Assembly: GCA_027618475.1 (NCBI GenBank)
Contig: JAQCEJ010000001.1
Coordinates: forward strand, 1 to 64,000
DNA from: Planctomycetota bacterium
GTDB lineage: Bacteria > Planctomycetota > Planctomycetia > Planctomycetales > Planctomycetaceae
Direction: 5' to 3'
DNA: 64,000 nt
Position 1 is the first letter of the stretch. The number at the start of each line of letters is the position of its first letter. A model generated the notes under the pieces. It had not been told where the DNA came from. It saw only the letters and a list, made by a program, of their open reading frames with translations, and searched no databases. The translations under genes and the position numbers were made by a program. Positions 56,084-64,000 of this stretch are shown piece by piece.

Positions 56084-56119
56084 TGTATGATTCCACCGTT
56101 GGCTGTTGTTGTCATCGAT

Positions 56120-59100
56120 TTAATGTTCTTCTTCATCCGTTGCCGGCCGTTCTTCGGGTGTCGCTAAACCTGGCAAACTTTGCGGTAAACTCTTCGGCAA
56201 TAGGGGAAAACTCGGACTCGCATTCGTCGACTGAGGGTCAGCGAGCCAGAGATGAGATTGAGAGCCGACAGCGGGGTCGATGATTGTCCATTCGCGTCCC
56301 GTCAATGCCCGTCGCAATGTCGACCAATACATGTGTGTCCCGGAATTCTCTGGTTCGTGGCGATAAACGAGTTGCAGCGCGTGATATCGCGCGAGCGATC
56401 CTGCTACGCTGTCGAGCCGTGTAGCTGCCGATTGGCGAGCGGTGTGCAGTTCGGCGGCTGCGGCTCCGGAGAGTAACATGTCGCCGTTCGCTTCGCCGGC
56501 GATCAGCTTATGCCATAATTCATCGTCGAGATTCCAGGCGCGTGCCGCCGGTGTCACATGATTCGGTTGTGTTTCATCGGTCGACGTCTCGGTTTTCTGA
56601 TCAAATTCGGCACTCACTTCTTTTGCCAGGTCTCGTTCGAGATCGTTGGCGGCACGTTCGCCGGCGACGGAGAGGATCTGTTTCGCCGCATAGGTCCGCG
56701 CTTCGTTAATATATTGTTGCTGCAATTCGAGAGCATCGGCGACCTGTCGATAGGCCGGTACCACCTGCCTGGGAGGGTGAACATCGAGCAACAGCACCGA
56801 TGTCATCTCGATACCCAGACCGTAAGCGACGGCGTGCCGCTCGATCTGTTTTAACGCCTCGTCTTCCATTTCGGCTCGGCCTGCGGTCAGGATTTCTTCG
56901 AGCGAGCGGGAGGCGGCGAGTTCGCCGAGCGTTCCCGCTGCGAGATCGCGCAGCACTTGTTCCGGGTCGGCATGAGCGAAGGCAAACGTCTGCAGGTCGG
57001 CGATGCGATATTGAATTTCCGCCGTCAGTTCGACGGGAACTTCATCACCGGTGAGCCACATGCTTTCTTCGGCGAGCGGCAAATCTTCTCCGTCGCGATG
57101 GGGGCTGGTCCATTCGACCGGTGCGAGATACCGGCCTTCCCCTTTTTCCGGGCCACTCACCCGGCGAAAACCGAGTGAACCCGAACGAATCTGGTCGACC
57201 CGCTCGCGCCTGACCCGTTCGAAGGGGACCGGCCAACGCCAGTGCCAACCGGCGGAAATCGTGGTGAGGTAGCGCCCGCACCGTGTGACAAGCGCCTGTT
57301 CATCCGCCCCGAGCCAATGCACTCCGGTGAGCATCCACCAGAATATTCCCACGGCTATCCCGAGGCGAAATATCAGGCCGCGCGAACGAACGATGGCATC
57401 GGCCCACCAGGAGGGCGAACACGAATCTGCCGCCGATTCGAGAAATCGGCTGATCGTACTCCCGCATCGACCCCACCAGCTTTGCTTCTCGGCTTCGAAC
57501 CACAACAAACGAAGCGAGTTGAGCATCACCGCCAGCGAACCGATTTCGTGAAAGATTGCCGCACTGACGGGAGACATGAAACCGAATGCACACAGCAGCA
57601 CTCCCAGCCCGTTAAGCCCGAACGCGAACAGAAATATTCCTAGGCGGATGACCTCGACAAGTTTTCGCGACAACCGCACGAGCCCTGGGAGCGGTTGTAA
57701 CGGATCCCCCATCAACAGTATGTCACCCGCTTCCGAGGCGAGATTGCAGCCGACCCCGGCTAGAGCGATGCCTACCGTTGCTGTGGCGAGAGCAGGGGCG
57801 TCGTTGATGCCGTCTCCGACCATAGCGACCTTGCGGCCGGCTTGCTGGTGAGTTTCGATCCAGCGGAGTTTGTCAGCAGGCAGGAGTTCGGCTTCGAGAT
57901 GATCGATTGTGCCGAGTTGTTGCACGACCGACTGGGCCGGTGCTTTGCGATCGCCGGTCAACAGCGCGAGTTGTTTGATTCCTTCAGTTCGCAATGTAGC
58001 GAGAATTTCTGCAGCTTCGGGGCGTACCGTATCCTGGACCGAGATCAGTCCCACGATTCGATCGCCGACCGCGACACATAACATAGTGCAACCCTCGCCA
58101 TTCCCATTGGCGATGCGCTGCCGAATGTCGTCATTCAGCGTCATGTTCTGCGATTCCAACAGTCGTTGTGTTCCGACAGTCACACGTTGCGGCGACCTTT
58201 CCCATTGAGCCTGATTCGCGGTGGTTGTCATCCGAGTCGCTGATTTTGCCCAGGGGCCCAGGGCCGTTGCACGGATGAGGGCACTGACGCCGGCGCCCGG
58301 AAACATTTGAAACTCTTCCGGTTCGGGAAGCACCATCTGACGTCGCTCGGCTTCGCGAACGAGCAACCTCCCGAAGAGATGTTCGCTTCGCTTCTCGGCC
58401 ATCGCTGCAACCCGCAGCAATTCGGTCTCGTCGAGAGGGGGGACGGCCCAGATTTGACGTAAAACCGGTTTTCCTTCGGTCAGTGTTCCCGTTTTGTCGA
58501 AGGCAAAGGTGTCGACGTCGGCCAGTCGTTCGAGTGCTGCCGAGCCTTTGATGATGACACCTTTGCGCCCCAACCACGACAGCGCCGCCATTACTGCGGA
58601 GGGAGTCGCGAGCACGAGCGGACAGGGACAGGCGACGACGAGCACACCGAGTGCGGGCATGATACCCGCCTGCCAGTCGCCTGCGGTGATGCGCCAACCG
58701 ATCCATGTCGCAGCCGCCGCCAACAGCACCGCCGGCAGAAACCAGCGAGCGAAACGATCGGCCAACCGTTCGACCGTCATCTTTTTCGCCGTCGCCGATG
58801 AAATCAGTTGCAAGACTTGTGCAATGACAGTCTCCCCGCCGACGCGCTCGGTACCGACAGTTAAGGTGCCGAACTGATTAAGCGTTCCCGAATAGACGAG
58901 ATCGTTTTGCGATTTCTCGACCGGCAGGCTTTCGCCGGTGAGCGAACTTTGATCGACCGCAGAGAGACCGTCGAGCACTCGACCGTCGACGGGAATTCGT
59001 TCGCCGGGACGGACGACGACAACATCGCCAGCGTCAACCTGATCGACGGGAATATCGACTTCATTACCGTCGCGGAGAACGTGAGCCACATCGGGCAACG

Positions 59101-59545
59101 CCTGAAAAACGCTGCGAATCGCCGACCGGGCACGGTCGATGGTATACCCTTCGAGACTCTCGCCGCAGAGAGCGATGAAGACGACGAGCGCCGCAGTCTG
59201 ATGTTCTCCCACGATGATCGCCGCGAGACAAGCTATCGTCAGTGCCAGATCGGCACCGACGCGTCCGCTGAACAGCCCGTCGAACGTCTGATAGAGAATT
59301 CTCGTTCCGCCGATAACGGCCGCGAGAAATGCCAGCCGATACCCGGCCAAACTCTGGTAAGGGGTCCAGTCGGTTCGTCCGATCCAGCCGATCCCCAAAT
59401 CGACGAAGAGCAGCGCCCCGACAATCGTTGTGAGGAGATACAACGCCGAAGCGGCGGAGCCCGCAGGGGATTGATCGTTCTCGTTGTTGATGGATCCCGG
59501 TTCGGGAGGAAGAAACTCCCGAGAGGATTCAGGAACGTAATGCAT
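56120..59545 (-). CDS. P1B-type metal ATPase fused to an HflK-like SPFH domain
   Basis: A 1,141-residue membrane protein. Residues 1-700 are a heavy-metal (P1B) ATPase: TGES actuator loop in [13 protein letters not shown], membrane metal site [11 protein letters not shown] (near 305), phosphorylation motif DKTGTLT (near 352), and hinge [11 protein letters not shown] (near 578). There is no N-terminal HMA or CxxC metal-binding domain. The HP dipeptide of the nucleotide domain reads HL ([11 protein letters not shown]). After a new membrane helix (about 725-745) an SPFH/HflK-like domain follows (about 750-970: [39 protein letters not shown]), then a coiled coil and a C-terminal tail. It presumably exports a metal ion such as Zn or Cu, with the SPFH part making or joining a membrane cage. 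First gene of the operon; ATG with no ribosome binding site. Confidence 0.9.
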   Translation of the reverse strand: MHYVPESSREFLPPEPGSINNENDQSPAGSAASALYLLTTIVGALLFVDLGIGWIGRTDWTPYQSLAGYRLAFLAAVIGGTRILYQTFDGLFSGRVGADLALTIACLAAIIVGEHQTAALVVFIALCGESLEGYTIDRARSAIRSVFQALPDVAHVLRDGNEVDIPVDQVDAGDVVVVRPGERIPVDGRVLDGLSAVDQSSLTGESLPVEKSQNDLVYSGTLNQFGTLTVGTERVGGETVIAQVLQLISSATAKKMTVERLADRFARWFLPAVLLAAAATWIGWRITAGDWQAGIMPALGVLVVACPCPLVLATPSAVMAALSWLGRKGVIIKGSAALERLADVDTFAFDKTGTLTEGKPVLRQIWAVPPLDETELLRVAAMAEKRSEHLFGRLLVREAERRQMVLPEPEEFQMFPGAGVSALIRATALGPWAKSATRMTTTANQAQWERSPQRVTVGTQRLLESQNMTLNDDIRQRIANGNGEGCTMLCVAVGDRIVGLISVQDTVRPEAAEILATLRTEGIKQLALLTGDRKAPAQSVVQQLGTIDHLEAELLPADKLRWIETHQQAGRKVAMVGDGINDAPALATATVGIALAGVGCNLASEAGDILLMGDPLQPLPGLVRLSRKLVEVIRLGIFLFAFGLNGLGVLLCAFGFMSPVSAAIFHEIGSLAVMLNSLRLLWFEAEKQSWWGRCGSTISRFLESAADSCSPSWWADAIVRSRGLIFRLGIAVGIFWWMLTGVHWLGADEQALVTRCGRYLTTISAGWHWRWPVPFERVRRERVDQIRSGSLGFRRVSGPEKGEGRYLAPVEWTSPHRDGEDLPLAEESMWLTGDEVPVELTAEIQYRIADLQTFAFAHADPEQVLRDLAAGTLGELAASRSLEEILTAGRAEMEDEALKQIERHAVAYGLGIEMTSVLLLDVHPPRQVVPAYRQVADALELQQQYINEARTYAAKQILSVAGERAANDLERDLAKEVSAEFDQKTETSTDETQPNHVTPAARAWNLDDELWHKLIAGEANGDMLLSGAAAAELHTARQSAATRLDSVAGSLARYHALQLVYRHEPENSGTHMYWSTLRRALTGREWTIIDPAVGSQSHLWLADPQSTNASPSFPLLPKSLPQSLPGLATPEERPATDEEEH

Positions 59546-59782
59546 GAAGCGCCAGCGTCTTACGGATCAAGTTATTCTGATCACCGGCGACCTCCCTGCC
59601 GACACTTTGCCGATGTCCGTCCGAACCGTCCGGCTGAAATTGATTGAATTCATCTTACCGCTGCCGGGGCGAGGAATCCAGAGGTTGCCTCGAAAGCCGA
59701 GGGCGAATATGGCCAGTCCGTCCCACTCGTTTCGCTGTGCGTCGGCGAAATTCTGCGGACGGGTGGTTTTCGGAGGGGAGAA

Positions 59783-60556
59783 TCAGCTCCGGCCGATGAT
59801 GTAACGCCTCGGGTCAACTTCGTCACGCAGGACGCGAAGCTGCTCGGGGGTAGGTAATGACGTAATGCGAGAGGCGGTCGGTTTGAGCAATTCGAAACCG
59901 GTCTGGTTTTGAACCTCGTCCCAGGTGACTCCCGGGTGAAGTGAGACGACCTGCATGCGTTTGGTTTCGTCGCAGTATCCCATGATGGCCAGGTCGGTGA
60001 TGACGCGGTATGGTCCGGTTCCGGGGGGAAGCCCGTTCGCTTCGCGGGCGCCGGGACCGTTGAGATAACCGGGCGTCGTGATGAAATCGACTTTTTCGAC
60101 GAAACGTCGGCGATCGTGCGGGGTGATCACCATCACGTTCCAGCACAGCGAACCGAGATCGTTGGCACCTCCGCTTCCGGGAAGACGGACGCGCGGCTTG
60201 TGATAGTCGCTGCCGATCATTGTGGAGTTCAAATTCCCATATTGATCGATCTGGGCACCGCCAAGAAACGTGTAGTCGACGAGACCGCGCTGGCAGGTTT
60301 CCATAATGTCGGCCATGCTGGTCGCCATCAGCCCTTTGTAGAATGTGCGCGAATCGCCGACGCTGATCGGCATGCGAGGCAGCTGCGGTCCGACGCCCCC
60401 CGCTTCGAACAGAAGCGTTAGATTGGGTGCCGACGTTTTCTGTGCAAGCATCGCCGCCGCGCACGGAGCCCCTGTGCCGACGACGACCACCGCGCCGTCT
60501 GCGAGCAGCCCGGAGGCAGCACAGATCATGAGTTCCATTCGCGTGTAGGTCGTCAT
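59783..60556 (-). CDS. CoA-transferase family I, beta subunit
   Basis: A 257-residue soluble subunit. LLFEAGGVGP contains the Glu expected to carry the CoA thioester intermediate. The N-terminal MICAASGLLADGAVVVVGTGAPCAAAMLAQ, the GGAQIDQYGNLNS block and DLAIMGYCDETKRMQVVSLHPGVTWDEV are typical of glutaconate or 3-oxoacid CoA-transferase B subunits. It transfers CoA between carboxylic acids with the alpha subunit encoded directly upstream (91 bases). The substrate cannot be read from sequence; related pairs work in aromatic, glutaconate or steroid-ring degradation. Confidence 0.9.
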   Translation of the reverse strand: MTTYTRMELMICAASGLLADGAVVVVGTGAPCAAAMLAQKTSAPNLTLLFEAGGVGPQLPRMPISVGDSRTFYKGLMATSMADIMETCQRGLVDYTFLGGAQIDQYGNLNSTMIGSDYHKPRVRLPGSGGANDLGSLCWNVMVITPHDRRRFVEKVDFITTPGYLNGPGAREANGLPPGTGPYRVITDLAIMGYCDETKRMQVVSLHPGVTWDEVQNQTGFELLKPTASRITSLPTPEQLRVLRDEVDPRRYIIGRS

Positions 60557-60647
60557 ATTTGTTAATTGATAAGGGGCAAGGGGTAATGGATAACGGAAGT
60601 CAGGATACGACGCATACGGCGAATAATTACCTATTATCGAAGGTCAA

Positions 60648-61676
60648 TTAGCCATTCGGAAAAAACTCTTCGTGTCGGAGTTCTTGCATTCGGCGCAGGC
60701 CGCCGCAGCGTTCCAGGTATTCGGTAAAATCGCTGACGCCGAACAGATGGTGTTCGAGAAACGCAGCGTAACTCTCTTCGTCGACTTCGCTTTTCAGCCA
60801 GAGCTGCAAATGGTCTTCGTCCGAATAGTATTCGTAGGGCATGTTCCCCGGATAGCTGCCGTACGGAACCTCGCATACGGCATCGACACAGAAATACGGG
60901 ATGACCGTCGACGTTGGATCGCGTCGGATTTCGTCGTTGGAAATCAGGCGTTCGCAACTGATGATAACCCGTTTCGATGCTCTGGCGAGATCGAAATCGG
61001 CAACCGACGTACCTCTGATGCGGCAGTTTCCGAAAGCATCGGCCTCATGCACATGAATCACGCTGACATCGGGCCATAGCGCCGGGATAGCGACCAGATC
61101 GATGCCCGTAAACGGACAGATGACTTTTCGCGCGGCGCTATGTTTATAGGTATCTGTTCCCGCCATGCTGCGCATTGGCAAGAAAGGGACTCCCATCGCT
61201 CCTGCCTTAAATCGAACCGCGAGGGCGTAGTTCGACCATTCGCAGAACTCGATGTCGCCGCTTTCGGAGACGCGGCGCGCATGCGGAGAAAGACCTCTCG
61301 CTTCGAGACCGATAATATATGCGACGTCGACTCGTTTCAGCAGACGGCCGCGGCCGGTGTTGTTGCCGGCGGCAAGAATCTGAAAATCGTGTGTGGCGGT
61401 ATGACCGGCAAGGCCGAGGTGTTGTTTTTTCTGGCGGACGATTTCGTGCAACAGTGCAGTCGCGATGCGATCCCCGCCGAAGCCCCCGGAACCAAGATAA
61501 TCGCCGTCTTGTACGAAACGTTCGATCGCCTCGCTGACCGACATCACTTTAACGGAGAGGCCTTTCGGTTTGTCGCGAAACGCAAGGCGAGCGGCGTCGA
61601 CATCGGGGGGACAAAACAACGGACCGTCACCGCGATCTGGAAAACCAGAAAAATTCGAGGTGCGATGATCCGCCAT
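60648..61676 (-). CDS. CoA-transferase family I, alpha subunit
   Basis: A 342-residue subunit with GDYLGSGGFGGDRIATALLHEIVRQ (the Gly-rich CoA-binding loop), the TATHDFQILAAG region and IDLVAIPALWPDVSVIHVHEADAFGNCRI, all typical of GctA-like subunits. The first 40 residues are a variable extension (GDGPLFCPPDVDAARLAFRD). It forms the transferase with the beta subunit encoded 91 bases downstream. ATG at 61676 without a clear ribosome binding site. No neighbouring catabolic genes are present to name the substrate. Confidence 0.9.
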   Translation of the reverse strand: MADHRTSNFSGFPDRGDGPLFCPPDVDAARLAFRDKPKGLSVKVMSVSEAIERFVQDGDYLGSGGFGGDRIATALLHEIVRQKKQHLGLAGHTATHDFQILAAGNNTGRGRLLKRVDVAYIIGLEARGLSPHARRVSESGDIEFCEWSNYALAVRFKAGAMGVPFLPMRSMAGTDTYKHSAARKVICPFTGIDLVAIPALWPDVSVIHVHEADAFGNCRIRGTSVADFDLARASKRVIISCERLISNDEIRRDPTSTVIPYFCVDAVCEVPYGSYPGNMPYEYYSDEDHLQLWLKSEVDEESYAAFLEHHLFGVSDFTEYLERCGGLRRMQELRHEEFFPNG

Positions 61677-61846
61677 GGTAATGAGACCGCGCTGCGAAAG
61701 GGATGTGAAACGAATGTTTTCGAATCATCGAGATTAGCCGAATATCATGCATTCGACAAGCGACGCGCAAACCACAAGCTTACGATGGCCGTAGAAGGTC
61801 ATGCGAGATCGATCGACGTGATAAAGATCGTGTGCCACCGAGTCGG

Positions 61847-63175
61847 TTAGAAATTCGGCGGCGGAAGCGGAGGCAAAGGAACCGCAGGACCACCACCTGC
61901 TCCGTCGGAAGGATTCGTCGGCGGAGGTGCCGGAATGAGAGCGCCGTCATCTTCGCCGGGGACGCCGTTCGTCGTACCCCCTCCACCACCGCCACCGCCG
62001 GGAACACCATCTTCGCCGGGATTATGGGGAGGGGTTCCATCACTGGGGGGTGAATTTTCGCCGTCCGTTGGTGGTTTTGCGGGGTCGCCTGCAGTGGGGG
62101 CTCCGGGTGATTCCATTGGACCGTCACCTGCGGGGGGAACGTCCGGTCGAGGCAGAATGTCGTGCGAAGGGAGTCCGGTCTGATCTTCTATCGGTGTTGC
62201 CAGATTTGGTGTCGTACTTGCGACAGGAAATTCATTGGAAACTCTTGCATCCGTCCCCAAACCCAGATCCTGTTGTTGGGCGAATGCCGGTCCCACACCT
62301 CGCTGGCGGAGGGCAGGATCGTCAATGAAATTGTTCTTGCCTGTGTTCACATCTTGTTGTTGCGGGGCCGAAGACGAACCTCCGCTGCCGAGACGCGGGG
62401 TAGAACTGCCACCACTTTGATTGAAACCGTTGCCGATTCTATTGCCGGTTCCAAGGTTAGAATTCCCACCAAATCCCGAGTTTCCGCTGTTGAAACCCCC
62501 ATTGTTTCCGCCATTAAATCCACCGTAGTTGCCACCGTTATATCCGGAGCCGGTTTGCCCGTACTGATAGTTCATGGGATCGCCGGTCCGTTTTTTCTTT
62601 TTCTTCTTGGGCTTTTCGTCGTCATCCGATTCGTCATCATCCGACGCATTTTTTTTGCCGGCAGATTTTGTCTCTTTCGATCCTCTGTTCAAAATCTCAT
62701 TAATACTTTTGCGTCTCGAATCGGAGGGATTGTACTCCTTCGGTTCGTCGGCACTCGACTCTTTCTCCGTCCCGGAGACTTCATCTTTGTCGTTCTGTGC
62801 AATTTCCGTCGGTTCAGTCGACGCCACTGGAGTAGAAAACGGCGAACTGAACGTTGATGGAGAGGCAGGAGTTGTTGCCGTGTTGGATACGACCGGAGAA
62901 TTCACCGGGGGCGATTGCGGGGCTAGTGATGGAGTAGGTCGACTCGCCACCGGCGCGGGAAAGGCCGACGTCACAGGTTGTGCGACGGGTGTGGCAGCGG
63001 GTTGTGTTGTCGGCGCTACGGTCTGATCCTGATGTTGGATCGTCGATGAATCGATGGCCACCGGTTGATCGATCGGTTTGGCCTCGGCCGTTTCTTTCGG
63101 AGCGGACTTCGAACAGCCAGTGGTGAGTGCTACCAGAACAACAGCATTCGCGGCAATTCCAATGACCATTCGCAT
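61847..63175 (-). CDS. low-complexity lipoprotein, Gly/Asn- and Pro-rich
   Basis: A 442-residue lipoprotein: signal peptide with lipobox VALTTGC (Cys21), a Pro/Thr/Ser/Val-rich spacer (about 25-140), an acidic and Lys-rich part with a run of six Lys, a Gly/Asn repeat region (GGNYGGFNGGNNGGFNSGN), and a Pro/Gly-rich end (GGGGGG, then PLPPLPPPNF). No enzyme motif. It is likely a surface or cell-wall linker; function unknown. ATG 63175 has GAGG about six bases upstream and starts the signal peptide; a GTG at 63214 would add 13 residues before it. Confidence 0.75.
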   Translation of the reverse strand: MRMVIGIAANAVVLVALTTGCSKSAPKETAEAKPIDQPVAIDSSTIQHQDQTVAPTTQPAATPVAQPVTSAFPAPVASRPTPSLAPQSPPVNSPVVSNTATTPASPSTFSSPFSTPVASTEPTEIAQNDKDEVSGTEKESSADEPKEYNPSDSRRKSINEILNRGSKETKSAGKKNASDDDESDDDEKPKKKKKKRTGDPMNYQYGQTGSGYNGGNYGGFNGGNNGGFNSGNSGFGGNSNLGTGNRIGNGFNQSGGSSTPRLGSGGSSSAPQQQDVNTGKNNFIDDPALRQRGVGPAFAQQQDLGLGTDARVSNEFPVASTTPNLATPIEDQTGLPSHDILPRPDVPPAGDGPMESPGAPTAGDPAKPPTDGENSPPSDGTPPHNPGEDGVPGGGGGGGGTTNGVPGEDDGALIPAPPPTNPSDGAGGGPAVPLPPLPPPNF

Positions 63176-63435
63176 CGTCACACCTCGTGGGTTAGCGGTT
63201 CGGCGGTCAATCACGTCTCGATAACGACACCGTCAGCGAGTTATTTCATCCCGCCTGTGCGACCCATTGTTCTCGTGAGATAATCGAAGACCCACGAAGA
63301 CAAAGATCGATATAAGCCATTATTTCAAGTATCGGCGATAAAATCCATCCGAAATCGCTATTATTCCCGCCGGTCTTACTTTCGAACAGAATGTGAACAG
63401 TTGATCCCTGCAAGAGCCACAGCTTGTGTCGTTCA

Positions 63436-64000
63436 TCATTTTCGTGTACTGGAAGCCTTTTTTTCCTTGTCGGACGGGGCGCGGAGATCAGGTTTTTGGA
63501 CTAATGTCCATGCCTTTTCGCCGATGACGGTATCTTGCGGAAAATAGCCAAGTTCGTCCTCAAGCACGATCCAGTGGAGAAAACGGGGGTCGGTTTTCCC
63601 GATGTAACGCGTACCGGGAATCATATACTCGTTCACTTCGTCGAGAAAAAGTTTTGATTCTTTAGAAAAACGTCCCCCCTTCGGAGACGGAAAAATCTTG
63701 GCAAATTCTTCCTTGTCTCCGAACGGTGGTTCGACGGTGACTTCGGTCAGCGTGATGACCAGGAAATGACCTTTCGTGCCATCCTTAGTCACGATATTCA
63801 TTTTTTTCTGATCGGCGGTCGTAATCTCGCGCAGCGCCAATTTCCATCGACCGTTGAATTCAATGCGGCGTTGACGTTGTCGATAGAGGCGGTTGACGTA
63901 GTTGGTCGTGTAACTGGCCTGAAACTGTCCGTCCTCATCGAAATGATAGGTGACGCTCCCTCCCAACCAGTCGCCACCTTCATCAGAGAATTGCAGACAT
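63436..64000 (-). CDS. unknown protein, 5' end outside the window
   Basis: A partial gene: the frame stays open from the stop at 63436 to the window edge (187 visible residues), so the start lies beyond 64000. The visible part begins CLQFSDEGGDWLGGSVTY and contains beta-strand-like YHFDEDGQFQASYTTNYV, DGTKGHFLVITLTEVTVEPPF and YIGKTDPRFLHWIVLEDE, resembling a lipocalin-like or start-of-domain fold found in planctomycete secreted proteins (weak impression only). I do not recognise a family. The TTG at 63966 is not a likely start, since conserved-looking coding continues upstream. Confidence 0.65.
   Translation of the reverse strand, partial: CLQFSDEGGDWLGGSVTYHFDEDGQFQASYTTNYVNRLYRQRQRRIEFNGRWKLALREITTADQKKMNIVTKDGTKGHFLVITLTEVTVEPPFGDKEEFAKIFPSPKGGRFSKESKLFLDEVNEYMIPGTRYIGKTDPRFLHWIVLEDELGYFPQDTVIGEKAWTLVQKPDLRAPSDKEKKASSTRK

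Overview
The window looks like a chromosomal segment of a member of the Planctomycetota (class Planctomycetia). Pointers are a 1,734-residue PVC-type membrane dehydrogenase with heme, cupredoxin, discoidin and HEAT modules, a secreted Tyr/Thr/Val-repeat protein of planctomycete style, a Hanks-type kinase with a trans-membrane segment, NHL and prenyltransferase-repeat proteins, many secreted or lipid-anchored proteins of unknown function, and many genes without a clear Shine-Dalgarno sequence. No tRNA, rRNA, CRISPR array, insertion sequence with transposase, or integrase was recognised.

Layout. 1-9.3 kb (minus strand): a DUF6978-like gene, the giant dehydrogenase, an HD/PAS/GGDEF signalling protein and proC. 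9.5-17.7 kb: alpha/beta hydrolase, apt, a PilZ protein, an SGNH hydrolase, a repeat protein with a clear terminator, a glycosyltransferase-cupin pair and an NhaD-like antiporter. 18-19.5 kb: xseA and xseB. 19.6-21.3 kb: a Ser/Thr kinase. 21.6-28.3 kb: a three-gene exopolysaccharide operon (Wza-like export lipoprotein, Wzc-like tyrosine kinase, Wzy/ligase-like polymerase with TPRs), with a candidate sigma-70 promoter and a foldable leader.

28.3-33.4 kb: an apparent insertion of 5,025 bp. It carries one very large gene (nuclease-like domain, STAND-type P-loop NTPase, long alpha-helical repeat region; an Avs-like antiviral sensor architecture) and is bounded by a perfect 38-bp direct repeat made from the 3' end of the polymerase gene. 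33.7-36.2 kb: a cyclopropane-synthase-like methyltransferase tightly coupled to an FAD-dependent reductase. The end of the reductase gene has been overwritten by a palindromic cassette carrying a GxxExxY gene (36.2-36.8 kb).

36.8-49.9 kb: housekeeping and accessory genes (thioredoxin-like, MBL-fold hydrolase, MMPL/RND exporter, GroES-like protein, NHL propeller, prenyltransferase-repeat protein, rpsU with promoter and terminator, 3-hydroxyacyl-CoA dehydrogenase, TPR lipoprotein, Gfo/Idh/MocA oxidoreductase, secreted protein). 49.9-53.0 kb: a multi-membrane-spanning sigma-54 activator. 53.9-59.5 kb: an operon of a P1B-type ATPase fused to an HflK-like SPFH domain, followed by separate HflC-like and HflK-like genes. 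59.8-61.7 kb: a two-subunit CoA-transferase. 61.8-64 kb: a lipoprotein and a gene cut by the window end.

Most noteworthy are the repeat-bounded Avs-like insertion, the P-type ATPase-SPFH fusion operon, and the palindrome-framed GxxExxY cassette. All functional calls come from reading motifs; no database search was run.
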